The position numbers and the translations under genes were made by a program. A stretch of 64,000 bases of DNA from Diphasiastrum complanatum (lineage: Eukaryota; Streptophyta; Lycopodiopsida; Lycopodiales; Lycopodiaceae), in NCBI GenBank assembly GCA_029204225.1, contig CM055106.1, positions 50,289,325 through 50,353,324 of the forward strand, given 5' to 3'. Below are positions 1-10,175 of the stretch, piece after piece (within the stretch, counting starts at the first letter, position 1; each line of letters opens with the position of its first letter). The notes beneath the pieces were generated by a model, which was not told the DNA's origin, did no database searches, and was given only the letters and a program-made list of their open reading frames with translations.

Positions 1-80
1 TAATTGGATGTGTTGTTTCTTTGTTTTCGTTCTTATTTTATTTTGTGCAGTATCTTTATTCGGTTTATGTTTTCTTGCAG

Positions 81-698
81 TGGTATTCTATGGCAAGGGT
101 GGGCTTGAAGAATATTGCAAGGTGGATGAAAATTATGGTAAAAGATATTCCTGGCTGTGATTTAGGATTGATTTCTAATAAGAGTGCACGAGTAACGGTT
201 GTTAAAAGGCTGAATTCCATGGGCCTGCCACTTGAAATTGGTATGAAGTTGACCGGGCATTTGTCAAGAGACGGTTATATGCATTACAACACTGATGCAG
301 AGGGCATTGAGATGCGAGCTTTGCAAAATGTCATGTCTGCTGTGGTTGGAACATGCGGAGATGTGTCATGGCAAGCGGCATTGGAGTATGAGAAGAAACG
401 CTACAAAGCCGTTCATGGTTATGTTGTTGCGGAACCTCTAAAGACCCTGGATGTTTCTTCTTCTACGATTTCTGATAAAGTTGGTGTTGGCGAGATGTAT
501 CTTTGTAATAATGTTGTTGTTTATGGCTGTTCGATAGGGCCATCTACTTCTATGTCTGTAGATTGTTGGTTTTCTACAGATGATGATTGGTGGCGTTGCC
601 AAGATGTTTTGGATGAAATTGATAATTTGATTTCTAGTCACAAGAAGAACTACAATGGCTTCACAAATGCTAGAAGTAGATTGTTACAGGCAGATTAG
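81..698 (+). CDS. Tyrosine recombinase-like (DUF3504/Crypton-type) protein, C-terminal exon
   Basis: The frame is open from position 21, but a good splice acceptor (TTTTCTTGCAG) ends at 80, so I take 81 as the exon start; upstream exons are off the window. About 206 residues follow to a TAG at 696-698. Residues ~1-75 resemble the C-terminal half of a tyrosine recombinase: WYSMARVGLKN, then NKSAR (the HxxR box with Lys in place of His, as in some DUF3504/KIAA1958-like proteins), then KLTGHLSRDGYMHYN, giving the G-H pair and the candidate nucleophile Tyr. The remaining ~120 residues are rich in Ser, Thr and Asp with WW and CW pairs and match nothing I know. The frame is intact, unlike the retroelements around it, so this may be a domesticated gene or a recent element. 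Family call from motif order only; whether it is catalytic is not shown. Confidence 0.6.
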   Translation, partial: WYSMARVGLKNIARWMKIMVKDIPGCDLGLISNKSARVTVVKRLNSMGLPLEIGMKLTGHLSRDGYMHYNTDAEGIEMRALQNVMSAVVGTCGDVSWQAALEYEKKRYKAVHGYVVAEPLKTLDVSSSTISDKVGVGEMYLCNNVVVYGCSIGPSTSMSVDCWFSTDDDWWRCQDVLDEIDNLISSHKKNYNGFTNARSRLLQAD

Positions 699-1026
699 TA
701 ATGTTTAGGCAGATTAGTAATGTTTCTGACATGCAGGTAGTAGTGATTTTGACAGTGTGCTTCATTTTCTTAGTGTACTGGAAAAAAAATCAATAATCAG
801 TTTTTGGAGATACAGTTTACATGTGGAATGGAATTTCTTTCATTTGTATTGTGTAATTTACTTCTTGTTGTTTTTTTACTGTTTGTATAATGCTCAAATT
901 TTAATTTACTGCTCAATATTTTCTTTGTATTGTATAAAGAAGATTTATATGCTTTAATATACTGTCTGTATACGGTTTGGGGGGGTGCTCATTCCGGCTT
1001 ATTACGTGGCCTAATTTTCATACATA
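699..1026. other. Intergenic or 3' flank, no gene seen
   Basis: T-rich sequence after the recombinase stop. A 15-base AT/GC-mixed phrase (GGCAGATTAGTAATG) occurs twice at the start, a small tandem duplication around the stop codon. Several short ATs and AATAAA-like stretches could serve polyadenylation, but none is distinctive. Confidence 0.3.
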
Positions 1027-1212
1027 AACGGCCGCACCTACCAATAACGCTTGTGATTGGTGTCGGCACAAACACAGAGTGGGGACAGGCGATGGCGACT
1101 TTGAGCCAAGATATTGCCGAAGAGACTCCTCTGCAAGTTGGCTTGAATGGGTTCGCTACGTTCATCTGTAAGATAGGCTTGACAGGTGCATCCATTGTGT
1201 TTATTATTTTTT
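1027..1212 (+). pseudogene. Fragment of a plasma-membrane-type (autoinhibited) Ca2+-ATPase
   Basis: One frame reads GVGTNTEWGQAMATLSQDI, AEETPLQVGLNGFATFICK and then a hydrophobic run (LTGASIVFIIFF). This is the block just before transmembrane segment 3 of P2B calcium pumps, where plant ACA proteins read close to G-NTEWG-MA-S-D--EETPLQV-LNG-ATF-G--GL. Only ~60 of the ~1000 residues of such a pump are here. The frame runs on into low-complexity T-rich DNA and no other pump exon is visible nearby. I infer an isolated exon copy or relic; a real exon in a gene with huge introns cannot be ruled out, but no clean splice sites were found. Confidence 0.7.
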
Positions 1213-1381
1213 TTACACTATATTTTGTAAAGGGGAGAGGGCTTAATCTCTTTTGTAATTTTTATTTTTTTTATCCTAAAGTTTATTCAATGAATTTGTT
1301 ACATTTACTATATGTTTTTTATGATATTTTTGACGACATATGTACACGTTTTTGCTGGGCGTGTACACATTTTTGCTGAGC

Positions 1382-1383
<2 letters not shown>

Positions 1384-1461
<78 letters not shown>
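1384..1461. repeat. (TA)n microsatellite with short (CA)n end
   Basis: About 66 bases of alternating T and A followed by a short (CA)n run. Open frames across it in both directions are artefacts of the repeat. Confidence 0.95.
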
Positions 1462-1463
<2 letters not shown>

Positions 1464-1779
1464 GTAAAGAGTGTCCATCGTTGACGGGCAATGGCGGCCG
1501 ATCTAGGCGACGAACGATGATTTGAAAATTGAGTATCTCATTGACGGGCGATGATTTTCCGATGATTTGGAAATTTAGTATATATCAAAGTGACACTCAC
1601 TTGTTCCAACTTTTGACCTTTGATGATTTCGGATTCATCTAATTTCATTACAATAATAATCTTTCCATTTACTTGATGTTCGTCTAGTTTATAGAATCGA
1701 ATAATGTATTTTAGAATATTTTCAATATAAATTAGATGAAGTGGTTGGCATAGGCTACTTTGAACATTCCGTCATTATA
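1462..1779. other. No gene seen
   Basis: AT-rich sequence with two copies of a short phrase (TTGACGGGC) at 1481 and 1541. Nothing else recognised. Confidence 0.3.
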
Positions 1780-2573
1780 TTAATTTATTGCTAATCTTAT
1801 TCGATATGGACAAGGAAGATAAGTTTTCTTCACCACCATTTGAGAAAATGCTTCTTCAACTATTCTAAAAAAAGTAGAATAAGCATTTATGCTAATTCCA
1901 AAATCATCACATGCATCTTGTATCACATTTGCATCCAAGCAAGTTTGAACCTTATTCAAAACAGTCTCTACAATTTTCTTTTTCATTTTTTCAAACCGAA
2001 CATTTTTCATCATTACCTTTGTTGACGTTTTTGGTTAAACATGACTTAGAGATTCTCTAATGCATGAACGATCTGTTAAATAGTTCTTTGCCACCAAACA
2101 TGAATACAAATCAAATAAACAGTTTATAAAAAAAACATACTTAGATGTTGGAATCTTTTTTTTCTGATTGCCGCTATGTGTGAATAAGTCATCAGTATTC
2201 TTCATCGGTACTCTCTTTCTTTTCCTTTTCATCATTGTCTGTTTTAAAACTTGTATATGAACAACAGATTTTAAATTATCGGATCGCAACTTCTCCATGG
2301 ATTCTAACATATCTTGGTTTGAGCCTCGAAGACTAATGACTGTAGTATTCAACTCTGATATAATATGCTTGAGTGCATTGTTTTCAACACTAGTGTATTG
2401 AAGCAATTGTTGATTTGCACATTGCAATTGTTGATTAGCAAACTATAATTGCTGATTAAGACAAGATACACTGTGCATTCCAATATCACGCAACCTTTGA
2501 AATATCCAAGTAATCGCTTTTTCCTTCGCATACAAATCTGAGAAAATGAGTTATGGGCTTGAAATCTAGACAC
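1780..2573 (-). pseudogene. Unrecognised decayed coding region, basic and coiled-coil-like
   Basis: Three overlapping minus-strand frames look protein-like. The middle one (2427 to 2035) is polar with leucine spacing suggestive of a coiled coil (NNALKHIISELNTTVISLRG) and a basic stretch (KRKRKR) that could be a nuclear localisation signal. The last (2013 to 1780) reads CDDFGISINAYSTFF and KKTYLPCPYRIRLAI. Stops and frame changes separate them. I do not recognise the family; a transposon-associated protein or a decayed host gene are both possible. Confidence 0.3.
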
Positions 2574-4219
2574 AAATTGGTAGTTGGATCTCTAGGATAA
2601 ATTGATCCATCCACCCACAAATCTATATTCTTTGATTATTCATTCTCAATTCTCTAACTATTTCAGCAACATTCTCTACAACTTTCCAATTTTTCTTAAT
2701 AAATGGAGTGCATTCCATAGGAAGTGCAACATGCAAATGGAACATTGCCATTATTGAAAGCTACAATACGTAAATGCTTCAAACTACAATAAGTCAAAAT
2801 GAATAGATCTAGCGTACCTTACGTTTTGTAATGTCTATGTCGTGTTGAGAAATCGTCATGTCTCATATTTCACTGTAAGCATACAAAGATTTCAAAAGTG
2901 CTCATTGTACTCCCGCTTCAGTTTTTGCAGAGAGCACACCAAGATTTACAGCGATACTCTTAAATCTCTAGCTCCGAATTTAGAAATGTGCATGTAGAGA
3001 AGTTATTACATTTCATGCTTAACTAACTAATGTTTGATATTAACCATAGTAGTTAAATGTCGAGCAAGGCCGAAAACTCAAAAAATGGCAACCAAAAGTT
3101 ACCGGTTTGTATTCTCTCTCTATGTAGCTTCTCTCTAAAGTGAAATTTCTTAAAGGGCCCATTTTGAGCCCATATTTCTCCTAATTATATTGTACTAATC
3201 ACACTGAGAGGATTATTAGTAGTACAAAGTGGAGACAACTAGTGTCACTTTGTGATAATCATAGTTGCCTTCATATAGCTATGAATCTTGTGCATCATGC
3301 TAGAAAAAAACATATTGAAATTCATAATCATTTTGTTACAAAAAAACTTGTAGGAGAAAGTTGTAGATCTAGTGTTTTGTAAATCTAATGACCAAATAGT
3401 AAATATTTTACAAAACTTTCTGGGAGGAATTAAATATGAGAAACTATGCTCGTTGATAAGATTGGTTGAATGTATATTGATCATTGAGGAGTAGTGTTAG
3501 AAAGTCAATGATAATTTTACATAGGCTATCTTAGTTTATATTAAGTCAATCTTAAATATTGTACCTTGGACCAAATAACTAGTTAAGTTAATGTAGTGCG
3601 TGAACCTCGCTCTTAATGCTCAATATAAACTAGGGGTTGATTGTATAGTTGTCATTTTTCTCTTTTGGCGTCCATGGTGGCTTGTGCTTCTTATTTTTGT
3701 ATGTTTTTGTTGACATTGAAATCTTTCTTAAGATTTTACTATTTTTAAGATTCTTTTTATTGGTGGATAAGAAAAAGGCATATCTCAATGTCATTTAAAG
3801 GAAATGAGAGAAGTGAGAAAGGCCTAGTCCACCTATTGTATAAACAAGCAATTAGATCATTGCTTTCAAGCTCTCCAGGATTAACTATTTTCGCTCATGT
3901 TTTACAATTTTTGGATCCTAAAAAAACTTATGCTAGTAGTTTTGAAATTGGCATAGTTGTGTTATGATATGGCAAACATGCAGCTTTTGAGTAGGACCTT
4001 GATCATGAAATCCATTACATAGAGGGTGCTAGTAACTATTTATGCTCTTATTCAAATTGATGAAGTGATTTCTTTAAAAGCTTTCTATTGATTTTTATCT
4101 TTCATTCAGAGGACTCTATCAAATACATTCATGCCTTGGTCATTTATGATAGGAAGTACAAACGAGTGCACAACAAAACAACTAAGTTACAAGATGCTCA
4201 ATCTATTGAAAAGAATAAA
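2574..4219. other. No recognisable gene; AT-rich
   Basis: Translations on both strands are broken by stops at ordinary AT-rich density, with no domain motif. The stretch 3780-4220 (+) may be the worn upstream part of the gypsy fragment that follows: a short phrase GLLFIDGNICV resembles the linker before a gypsy integrase zinc domain. Confidence 0.3.
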
Positions 4220-4371
4220 AATGTAGTAGATCAATCTTCCATCTAGTATGGACTCTTGTTCATAGATGGGAACATATGTGTGCTAGCATGACTTTGAGAA
4301 ATATAAAATTTCGTATGAGTGCTAGCTAGGACATTGGGAAACATAAAATTTCGTATGAGTGTCATGATACA

Positions 4372-4660
4372 CACTGTGTTGGGCACCCGAGCATACATAG
4401 GACTCTTAATTTGGTGGGAATGAACTTTTACTAGCCAAAGATGAAACCTTTTCTAGAATCAAATGTCTTGGATTGTAAACAATGCCACTTACAAAATGTA
4501 TGAAATTAAAATGCTTAGAGGGTAGAGGACTATTATGTCCATTATAGATCTTAGACATGAAGTGGGATTGATTGTCTTACCAAGTTAGCTACATTTATTA
4601 CGAAGGGCATCTATTTTCTTTCATGGTGTCATGACAATCTCGAGCACATCTTTCTTCTAT
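4372..4660 (+). pseudogene. Ty3/gypsy integrase zinc-binding domain remnant
   Basis: Plus-strand translation reads VGHPSIHRTLNLVG, then PKMKPFLESNV, then CKQCHLQ. This is the HHCC domain of gypsy integrases (usual form: aGHpGi-rTl-lv-r-fyWPkmk--v--yv--C--CQ). The Trp is lost and stops follow. The catalytic core is not readable. Isolated, badly decayed fragment. Confidence 0.55.
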
Positions 4661-5560
4661 AGTAGTGTGTCCACTTTTTTTTTTTTTTGTCACATATTGA
4701 AATTGGCTTTTGATTTTCCAATACCACAAAAGGCTTGGATGCCATAGCATGAGCCACTATATCGTGTAAAACAAATTACATAGTGTATGTGATAATGCAA
4801 GTACCAAACTATGTAGTCTATGGGGCAATTTAGGTATCAAACCATCAATACCATGAACAATATCCACTTTTAAGGTATTACATTGTATTTTTGTGGATAC
4901 ATTACAAGTTTGATAGGTTGAAAAATTCAAATCATAACATGGAAAAGGTATTTTGACACATTTGAAAACCAAAATTTGAGTAAAAACGCTATTTCAGAAT
5001 ATTTTTTGCAGCCTCCAAACATAGAATGCCGTTGTGCTAAGTGAATTAGCTAGAAACAAAAAATGTAGCTTTCAAAGATAGCACGACGTCGGCGTGCTAA
5101 TTGTAATAGGAAAAAAAAATTGCAACCTCCAAAGATGGCACAACGGTGTGCCAAGCAAAACAGCCCGAATATTTTTTTAAATAAAAATAAATTTAAATTT
5201 AAATTCTCAGTTGTTTCGCTATGCACATCAAAAAAATTTGTGCCATATTTTGAGGCTTAAAAAAATTTAATTTCAAAATTTTCTTAGCTTGGGATACCAT
5301 TAATGGGATTTTTAATAACAAACATTCAAGTAGTGGCATAAAAAAGGTCGCACACCATGTGCTATCTTTTTGTTGCATCATGACAAGAAAGAAACTCATG
5401 AAAATCGCAAAAAAATTGTGAAAATTTGCCTATATTGGCAAATCTAGCCTTGTAGTATAATGTAAATTTTGTACATAAGGGGTTTCCACACATGTGAGGC
5501 CAAGATGCCATGTGGCAAACCACTCCTAAAAGAATTATGGGGTTATGTAAATGGCACAAT
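4661..5560. other. No gene seen
   Basis: AT-rich DNA with poly(T) at 4678-4690 and several A-runs. Three short phrases about a mutated GGCACAACGG-like motif recur near 5025, 5090 and 5145, an approximate 50-60 base periodicity. No coding signal. Confidence 0.3.
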
Positions 5561-6090
5561 AGCTAAGCTTGAAGATCTAGAATTGTTGACCGATTGGAAA
5601 GCAGAAAATGCTAGGGCTTGGCCATCATATTCATAAACCATTAAGATTCACAAATTGCCCATGTGGCTTATTGTTTCAATGCCAAAGAAGCATGGGATGT
5701 TGTGACTGGCTTATTTAAAACTACATATATTGTTAGTCGTATGCTTTTGAGAAAAACATTTCTATCCATTGATGAAAGAACTTCAATCTGTGACCATCTA
5801 AATACAATGCTTCTAAATCAATTAGTAGCAGTAGGTGCTCCAATGTCTGATGAACATGCCATCATGGCTTTTTCAACAAGTATGTCTCTTTATGAAAATT
5901 AGTATTGCTTTTAAGCACTGCTCCTTAGATGGCATTCCAAAAGGTAACAACAAGTCTACCGCACGAAGAAAATAAGAAAGAAAAGATTTTGCTCCTTGAA
6001 TGACAAGTCAATTGTCTTGTTTACCAAGAAGCAACGTTCGAAGAAGAAGAAAGAGAAGAGGGACAACAAAACATTACAATAGTGATATGC
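5561..6090 (+). pseudogene. Ty1/copia gag remnant
   Basis: The frame at 5663-5899 contains NAKEAWDVVTGLF, then FLSIDERTSICDHLNTM and MSDEHAIMAFSTS. This is the copia gag (UBN2-type) pattern: aWd-L---y---s, then a linker, then a loop between drug-like SDED positions. A basic tail (KKQRSKKKKEKR-like) near 6030 in another frame fits the region before the zinc knuckle, which is missing. Frameshifts are present. Possibly the same element as the RNase H end at 6787. Confidence 0.5.
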
Positions 6091-6786
6091 ACCAGAAGGT
6101 GCTCAAATTGCTTTTGTGCCATATTGTTACGAGTAAGTATTTCTACAATCAATTGAAGTTCACACTCTTATTTTTGACTATTAGACATTAATATGTTTAA
6201 TGTTTGTTTGTTTGGTTGTTTTTGCAGTCATCATTGGACTACACAGATGATTTCATTACAAGTGGATGATGAAGGCTTGTGTAGTCTAGTCATATTGGTG
6301 CTGCCAATTTCTTGCGTTCATCTCATGCGCATGTGAATTCGGCTATCTATAAGAATTGATTTCATATTTTTCTATTTTTGAAAACAATTTGCATAATAAA
6401 GGACAGAGAAATTTTTGATGCAAAGGTAAGTTGTAAGTTTTTTCATTTAAGTTTCATACAAAATAAAACTCGCTTCAAATGGTGTGTTGACATTTGCACT
6501 TTCATTTCAGTCTTTGTTAGCTAATTTTTTGACATGCTAAATTGGGCTAAAAATAAAAAAATTCAAATGATTTTTATTAGTTTTTGCAAAAGAATATTGT
6601 GTATTTGATGCAACGGGCAAAAAATTTTGGCCTATATAGCCATTTGTCAAGGAGGTCCCAAGTCCACACCTAAATGGACTACCAAGATATTTGATATATA
6701 AATCAGCCTTAAAGATCTTGGGTGAAAGTGAGGATAACAATATACAGTGACAACCAAGGATGCATAGCATCATGTCAAAACACAGC
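6091..6786. other. Decayed retroelement interior, nothing readable
   Basis: Lies between copia gag and copia RNase H remnants on the same strand, so it is probably deleted and worn interior of that element. I could not read protease, integrase or reverse transcriptase in any frame. Confidence 0.3.
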
Positions 6787-6942
6787 CTTCCACAAAGAGA
6801 ACGAACATATAGATATACAATGCCATTTCATCCAAGAGAAAGTAAAGGATGGTGAAATCAAGCTCTGATATTGTGCAACAACCTCAATGCCAGCTGACTT
6901 TCTTACTAAGGCATTAACAAAAGAAAAATCAAATTTGAGTTT
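6787..6942 (+). pseudogene. Ty1/copia RNase H C-terminal end
   Basis: Translation reads KENEHIDIQCHFIQEKV, then DGEIKL, then SMPADFLTKALTKEKS. This is the conserved end of copia polyproteins (KHID---HfirekV--g-i-l-y-----aDi-TKaL). An in-frame stop follows the KL. It is followed directly by a polypurine tract and LTR start. Confidence 0.7.
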
Positions 6943-6944
6943 GT

Positions 6945-7290
6945 GAGAGGAGGTGTTGGGTAGACATCAAGCTCACATCTTATGCAGGTTAATTATCATC
7001 TTACTAGCTGGTTAAGGGAAAAGAGTAGGATAGACTAGTAGTTATAATTACTGGACGTGAAAGAGACTCGTGCACAGTAGACATAGTGTGAACAAGAAAG
7101 CTTCCTTGTTGGGCCTTACACAGCCTGCGCAGAATGATAGAGATGTGTATAAAGAGTGTGTTGTGCATCAATACAACCATGCTTTCTGTTTTCTCTCTGT
7201 TAGGTGTGTATTCATTGTTCTGGTTTGAAAATATATGTCCTCTTTTATCAGCTTTTTGTCACAGGTTCGTAGGTAATACAGACATTGTTC
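6945..7290 (+). repeat. Copia polypurine tract and 3' LTR
   Basis: A purine tract (TGAGAGGAGG) ends at 6955 and is followed by TGTTGGGTAGACATC, a normal copia LTR start at 6956. The right LTR border is not certain; a CA near 7284 is plausible. No matching 5' LTR was found in the window. Confidence 0.5.
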
Positions 7291-7354
7291 TTAGCGCTAC
7301 AAACAGCTCAAGAGCAGTAGAAATTTACTGACTAATAGCTAGAAGAAATCAGAT

Positions 7355-8010
7355 AACATGGCTGCTTTCCCTGCAGTCATGATTTAATTGCAGCTAGCAC
7401 GAACTGTTCAGTGTTTTCTGGTGTAATCTAATTAGCTCAAATCTCAGTTCTAAGTCAATGGTGGATCAATATCGAGTTAAGTCGATGAATCATCATAAAG
7501 TCACAAGGGAAACTAAATCCATCATCCATATCACTCACTGGAAGAGCTGCAAACAACATAAGACCTGTTATTTTCAGTGAGAATAAATCAGACAACACGG
7601 CTGCCTGTTTTTCATTCATGATTTAATGGCCGTGAACATGAAGAAAGGAATTTTATTCTTTACTGTCTGTTGTTGCAATCTGTAATCAGCTCAATACTCA
7701 GGAGTCAGGTATATGCTAACAGTTAATAACTAATAAATTTGAGAGAAATCGTCGAGCTGCAATGGCTGCACTGAATCAGCTGATCCTTTTCGTAGAGGTT
7801 GGCTTTCCAAAAGCTCTGTGGCTGCCAGTTTTTCCTGCAGTCATGAATTATTTGCTGTGAACATATGAAAAAATTTCTACTCCTTTCGGTTGTAATCTGT
7901 AAGTTGCTAAAATCTCAGGTCTAAGCTAATGGTTGATAAGTATGAACCTGGGATAAATCATAGAGCTACAATGGCTTCACTGATTCTAGTCCTTTTCGTA
8001 GAGGTTGGCT
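7355..8010. repeat. Three degenerate tandem repeat units, about 190-240 bases each
   Basis: Three units start near 7355, 7595 and 7815. Each contains in order: CGGCTGC/TGGCTGC with a pyrimidine run, TCATGATTTAAT or TCATGAATTATT, GTAATCTG/GTAATCTA, GCTCAAA/GCTAAAA with TCTCAG, and then GCTAATGGTT-like. Units two and three end with CTTTTCGTAGAGG TTGGCTTTCC-type sequence. The last unit runs into the 3' end of the LEA_2-like gene, so the repeats look like duplications of its downstream flank. Confidence 0.6.
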
Positions 8011-8912
8011 TTCCAAACACAGCTTTTAGAAAGCAAGCGGGCACCTCCTGGTGCCTTCGGAAGGCTCACTTCGACATCGCATTTGTATGTATACTCTTTC
8101 CACACACAGCCCGTGCCTTTTAGCAGCAATGGTTTGCCAGCTCCCTCCGTTTCCAGACTGCATTTATCACCTGATCTAATGTATTTCTTCCAAGATCCTT
8201 GAACAACGATTCTTGCGTGTATGTGCATGTTTACTTGAAGGGGGATCACATTCTTTGCGATTGCTTGCTCAAGACCAGAAGCGGCATCCCTGCTGAGAGT
8301 AACATCGTCTGCATGGAGCGGAACGTGAATATTTGTAACGTTTTTGTGGCCTTGATAGAGCTGCTGGCCAAAACTGCACTCTCCAAGAATGATATCTTGG
8401 TATGATATGGCCATCCTCATATTCTGGTAGAATATGCTTATCTTCTTATTGGGTTGAAAGTCTCAACTGACAGGATCAGTCCATAGCTAGGTTTTATTTC
8501 GGAAGAAGTGGAATTATCTTCGAAGGATGATACATCTGATATGTTCAGCTTCGTGATTTGTACGTTTCCAAGAATGTATCTAGATTCCTTGGGATTCAAT
8601 CCGAATGCGATAAGGCATAGAACCGTCACCTGACATGGCTACGAGCATCAAAAAGATTGTGCCAAATATGCAGCATCTGTTGTGGAAACAAATTAGCTGA
8701 CTGAAGCGTTTGCCTCGAGCTACAGGCATTGGCAAGCCTTTACTGGGACTATCAACATGTGGCTTGCTGACCCCCATGTTCTGGACGACCACAATACAGA
8801 TTTCGTCAGGTTGTAATCCATATATCTCAAGATCTTTCAATGAAAATCTTGCAGGCATGGACTGCAAGTATGCATATAATCCTGGGAGAGAAATGCAATT
8901 GAATCTGATCAA
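7986..8912 (-). pseudogene. LEA_2 / NDR1-HIN1-like (NHL) gene with two frameshifts
   Basis: Three minus-strand frames make one NHL-type protein. Frame one (from 8912): a cytoplasmic N-terminus (SPSKGLPMPVARGKRFS) and a membrane segment starting RCCIFGTIFLMLVA. It shifts near 8630 to VTVLCLIAFGLNP and LGNVQITKLNISD. It shifts again near 8436, one base short inside the family signature NPNKKI-I-Y, and goes on with MRMAISYQDIILGE, GQQLYQGHKN and a C-terminal beta-rich part to 7986. LEA_2 proteins of this kind sit in the plasma membrane with the domain outside and act in stress or defence; that is family knowledge. Two independent 1-base shifts suggest a pseudogene, though assembly indels would look the same. 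The true start Met is uncertain. Confidence 0.7.
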
Positions 8913-8970
8913 AAAAGTTCTATGGCTACAAAATGACGTCCCAAGTTTTTCTAGAGTTCTCTTTCCTTAG

Positions 8971-10050
8971 CTGAAAAAAGCCAAAATCCAATGAATTTCA
9001 GCTTTTCTTGTGGGGTGATAACAGGGACAGCGAGCAAGGTCACCTCATCAAGCTGATTCTAGGGGGTTTTGTAAGTATCAAGGCTACTGGCGGGCGGCTA
9101 CTGCAGCAAATCAGATGAGCACTAGAGCTACTTATATTCAGCCGAAGGCTGCTCTAGTTAGACCCCGTAACTTACATCTGCTGAATTGGTTCTGACTTCA
9201 GCATGATGATCAACGAACCGATCACGGCAACTACTAGGTCAGCCACTCTCTAGTGGAGGTAGAATTGACATAAGCCTTAAACAACTTCCACGAAAGCTTT
9301 TGCACCACGGTACCTGAATTGAATTCTAGCAATCGTGTCAACTTCTGGATGTTCAAAATATCCTAAGCTGAAATCATACTGTCTAACCAGCTTTGACACA
9401 AAGTACCAAAGCTCATACTGACTAGGTCTATGTCATCAATCTCAATGTTTTCTCATTGAGGCTGATTCAGATGCATAGATTCTATTGAAAATAACCTTTT
9501 AGTTATGTGTTTTGAAGTAATCTATTTGCTCCGCTAATTTATCTGAGATACAAGCATCACCGCTTAAGGATGTGGAATGGCAATCTAGTGGAAATCTTTT
9601 GGTGGTGGGTGGGCCATGATTGCTAAACTTCATCATGTCGCCCTTTGATTTATACTAGAAAATGCATTTCTTTCCACTGGCTTCCAACACGGATACAAAT
9701 GGCACCCAGAGACCTTCCACCCATATGTTATTTTACAGAATGTCTTTTGCCTATTTCCAACACGCAACATCTCCAAAAAGTAGCTCAATTTTAAACATCA
9801 ATTTCTAATGGCCTACAGAAAAATCAGATGGATTCTGCTAATTCATATTAATTCATGTGCTATTTTGATCAGGTAAAACACGTCTCATCTTCTTTAGTGA
9901 AAAGCTACGCAAAAAAAGTTGCTGAAAGCTATCAGTGGAAAATTGATGTTCACTTTGTCCAGCATTCCACTAAAACTCAGCATCGATCTCATTGCCATGC
10001 CCATTTTTATACCTAATATAAAAAGGCAGAATGCAGCAACCCGAGTGCAC
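8971..10050. other. No gene seen
   Basis: Flank upstream (minus sense) of the LEA_2-like gene. No long frame, no retroelement motif and no clear promoter element that I could defend. Confidence 0.3.
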
Positions 10051-10055
10051 GCTGC

Positions 10056-10126
10056 CAGCCCAGTACAATCTTCACAAGTCATATATATATATATGACTTG
10101 TCAAGATTATACTGGGGTGGCTGTGT
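10056..10126. repeat. Imperfect palindrome with (TA) centre
   Basis: The arm CAGTACAATCTTCACAAGTC is followed by about 14 bases of TA and then GACTTGTCAAGATTATACTG, its near-perfect reverse complement (one or two mismatches). The next bases extend the pairing weakly (AGCCC with GGGGTGGCT). It could form a long hairpin, or be a small MITE-like relic. Confidence 0.7.
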
Positions 10127-10175
10127 GTGTGTGTGTGTGTGTATATATATAACTTTTACACACACACAACGTATT
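10122..10175. repeat. (GT)n / (TA)n / (CA)n microsatellite
   Basis: A (GT)n run followed by TATATATATA and then ACACACACA; frames through it are repeat artefacts. Confidence 0.9.
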
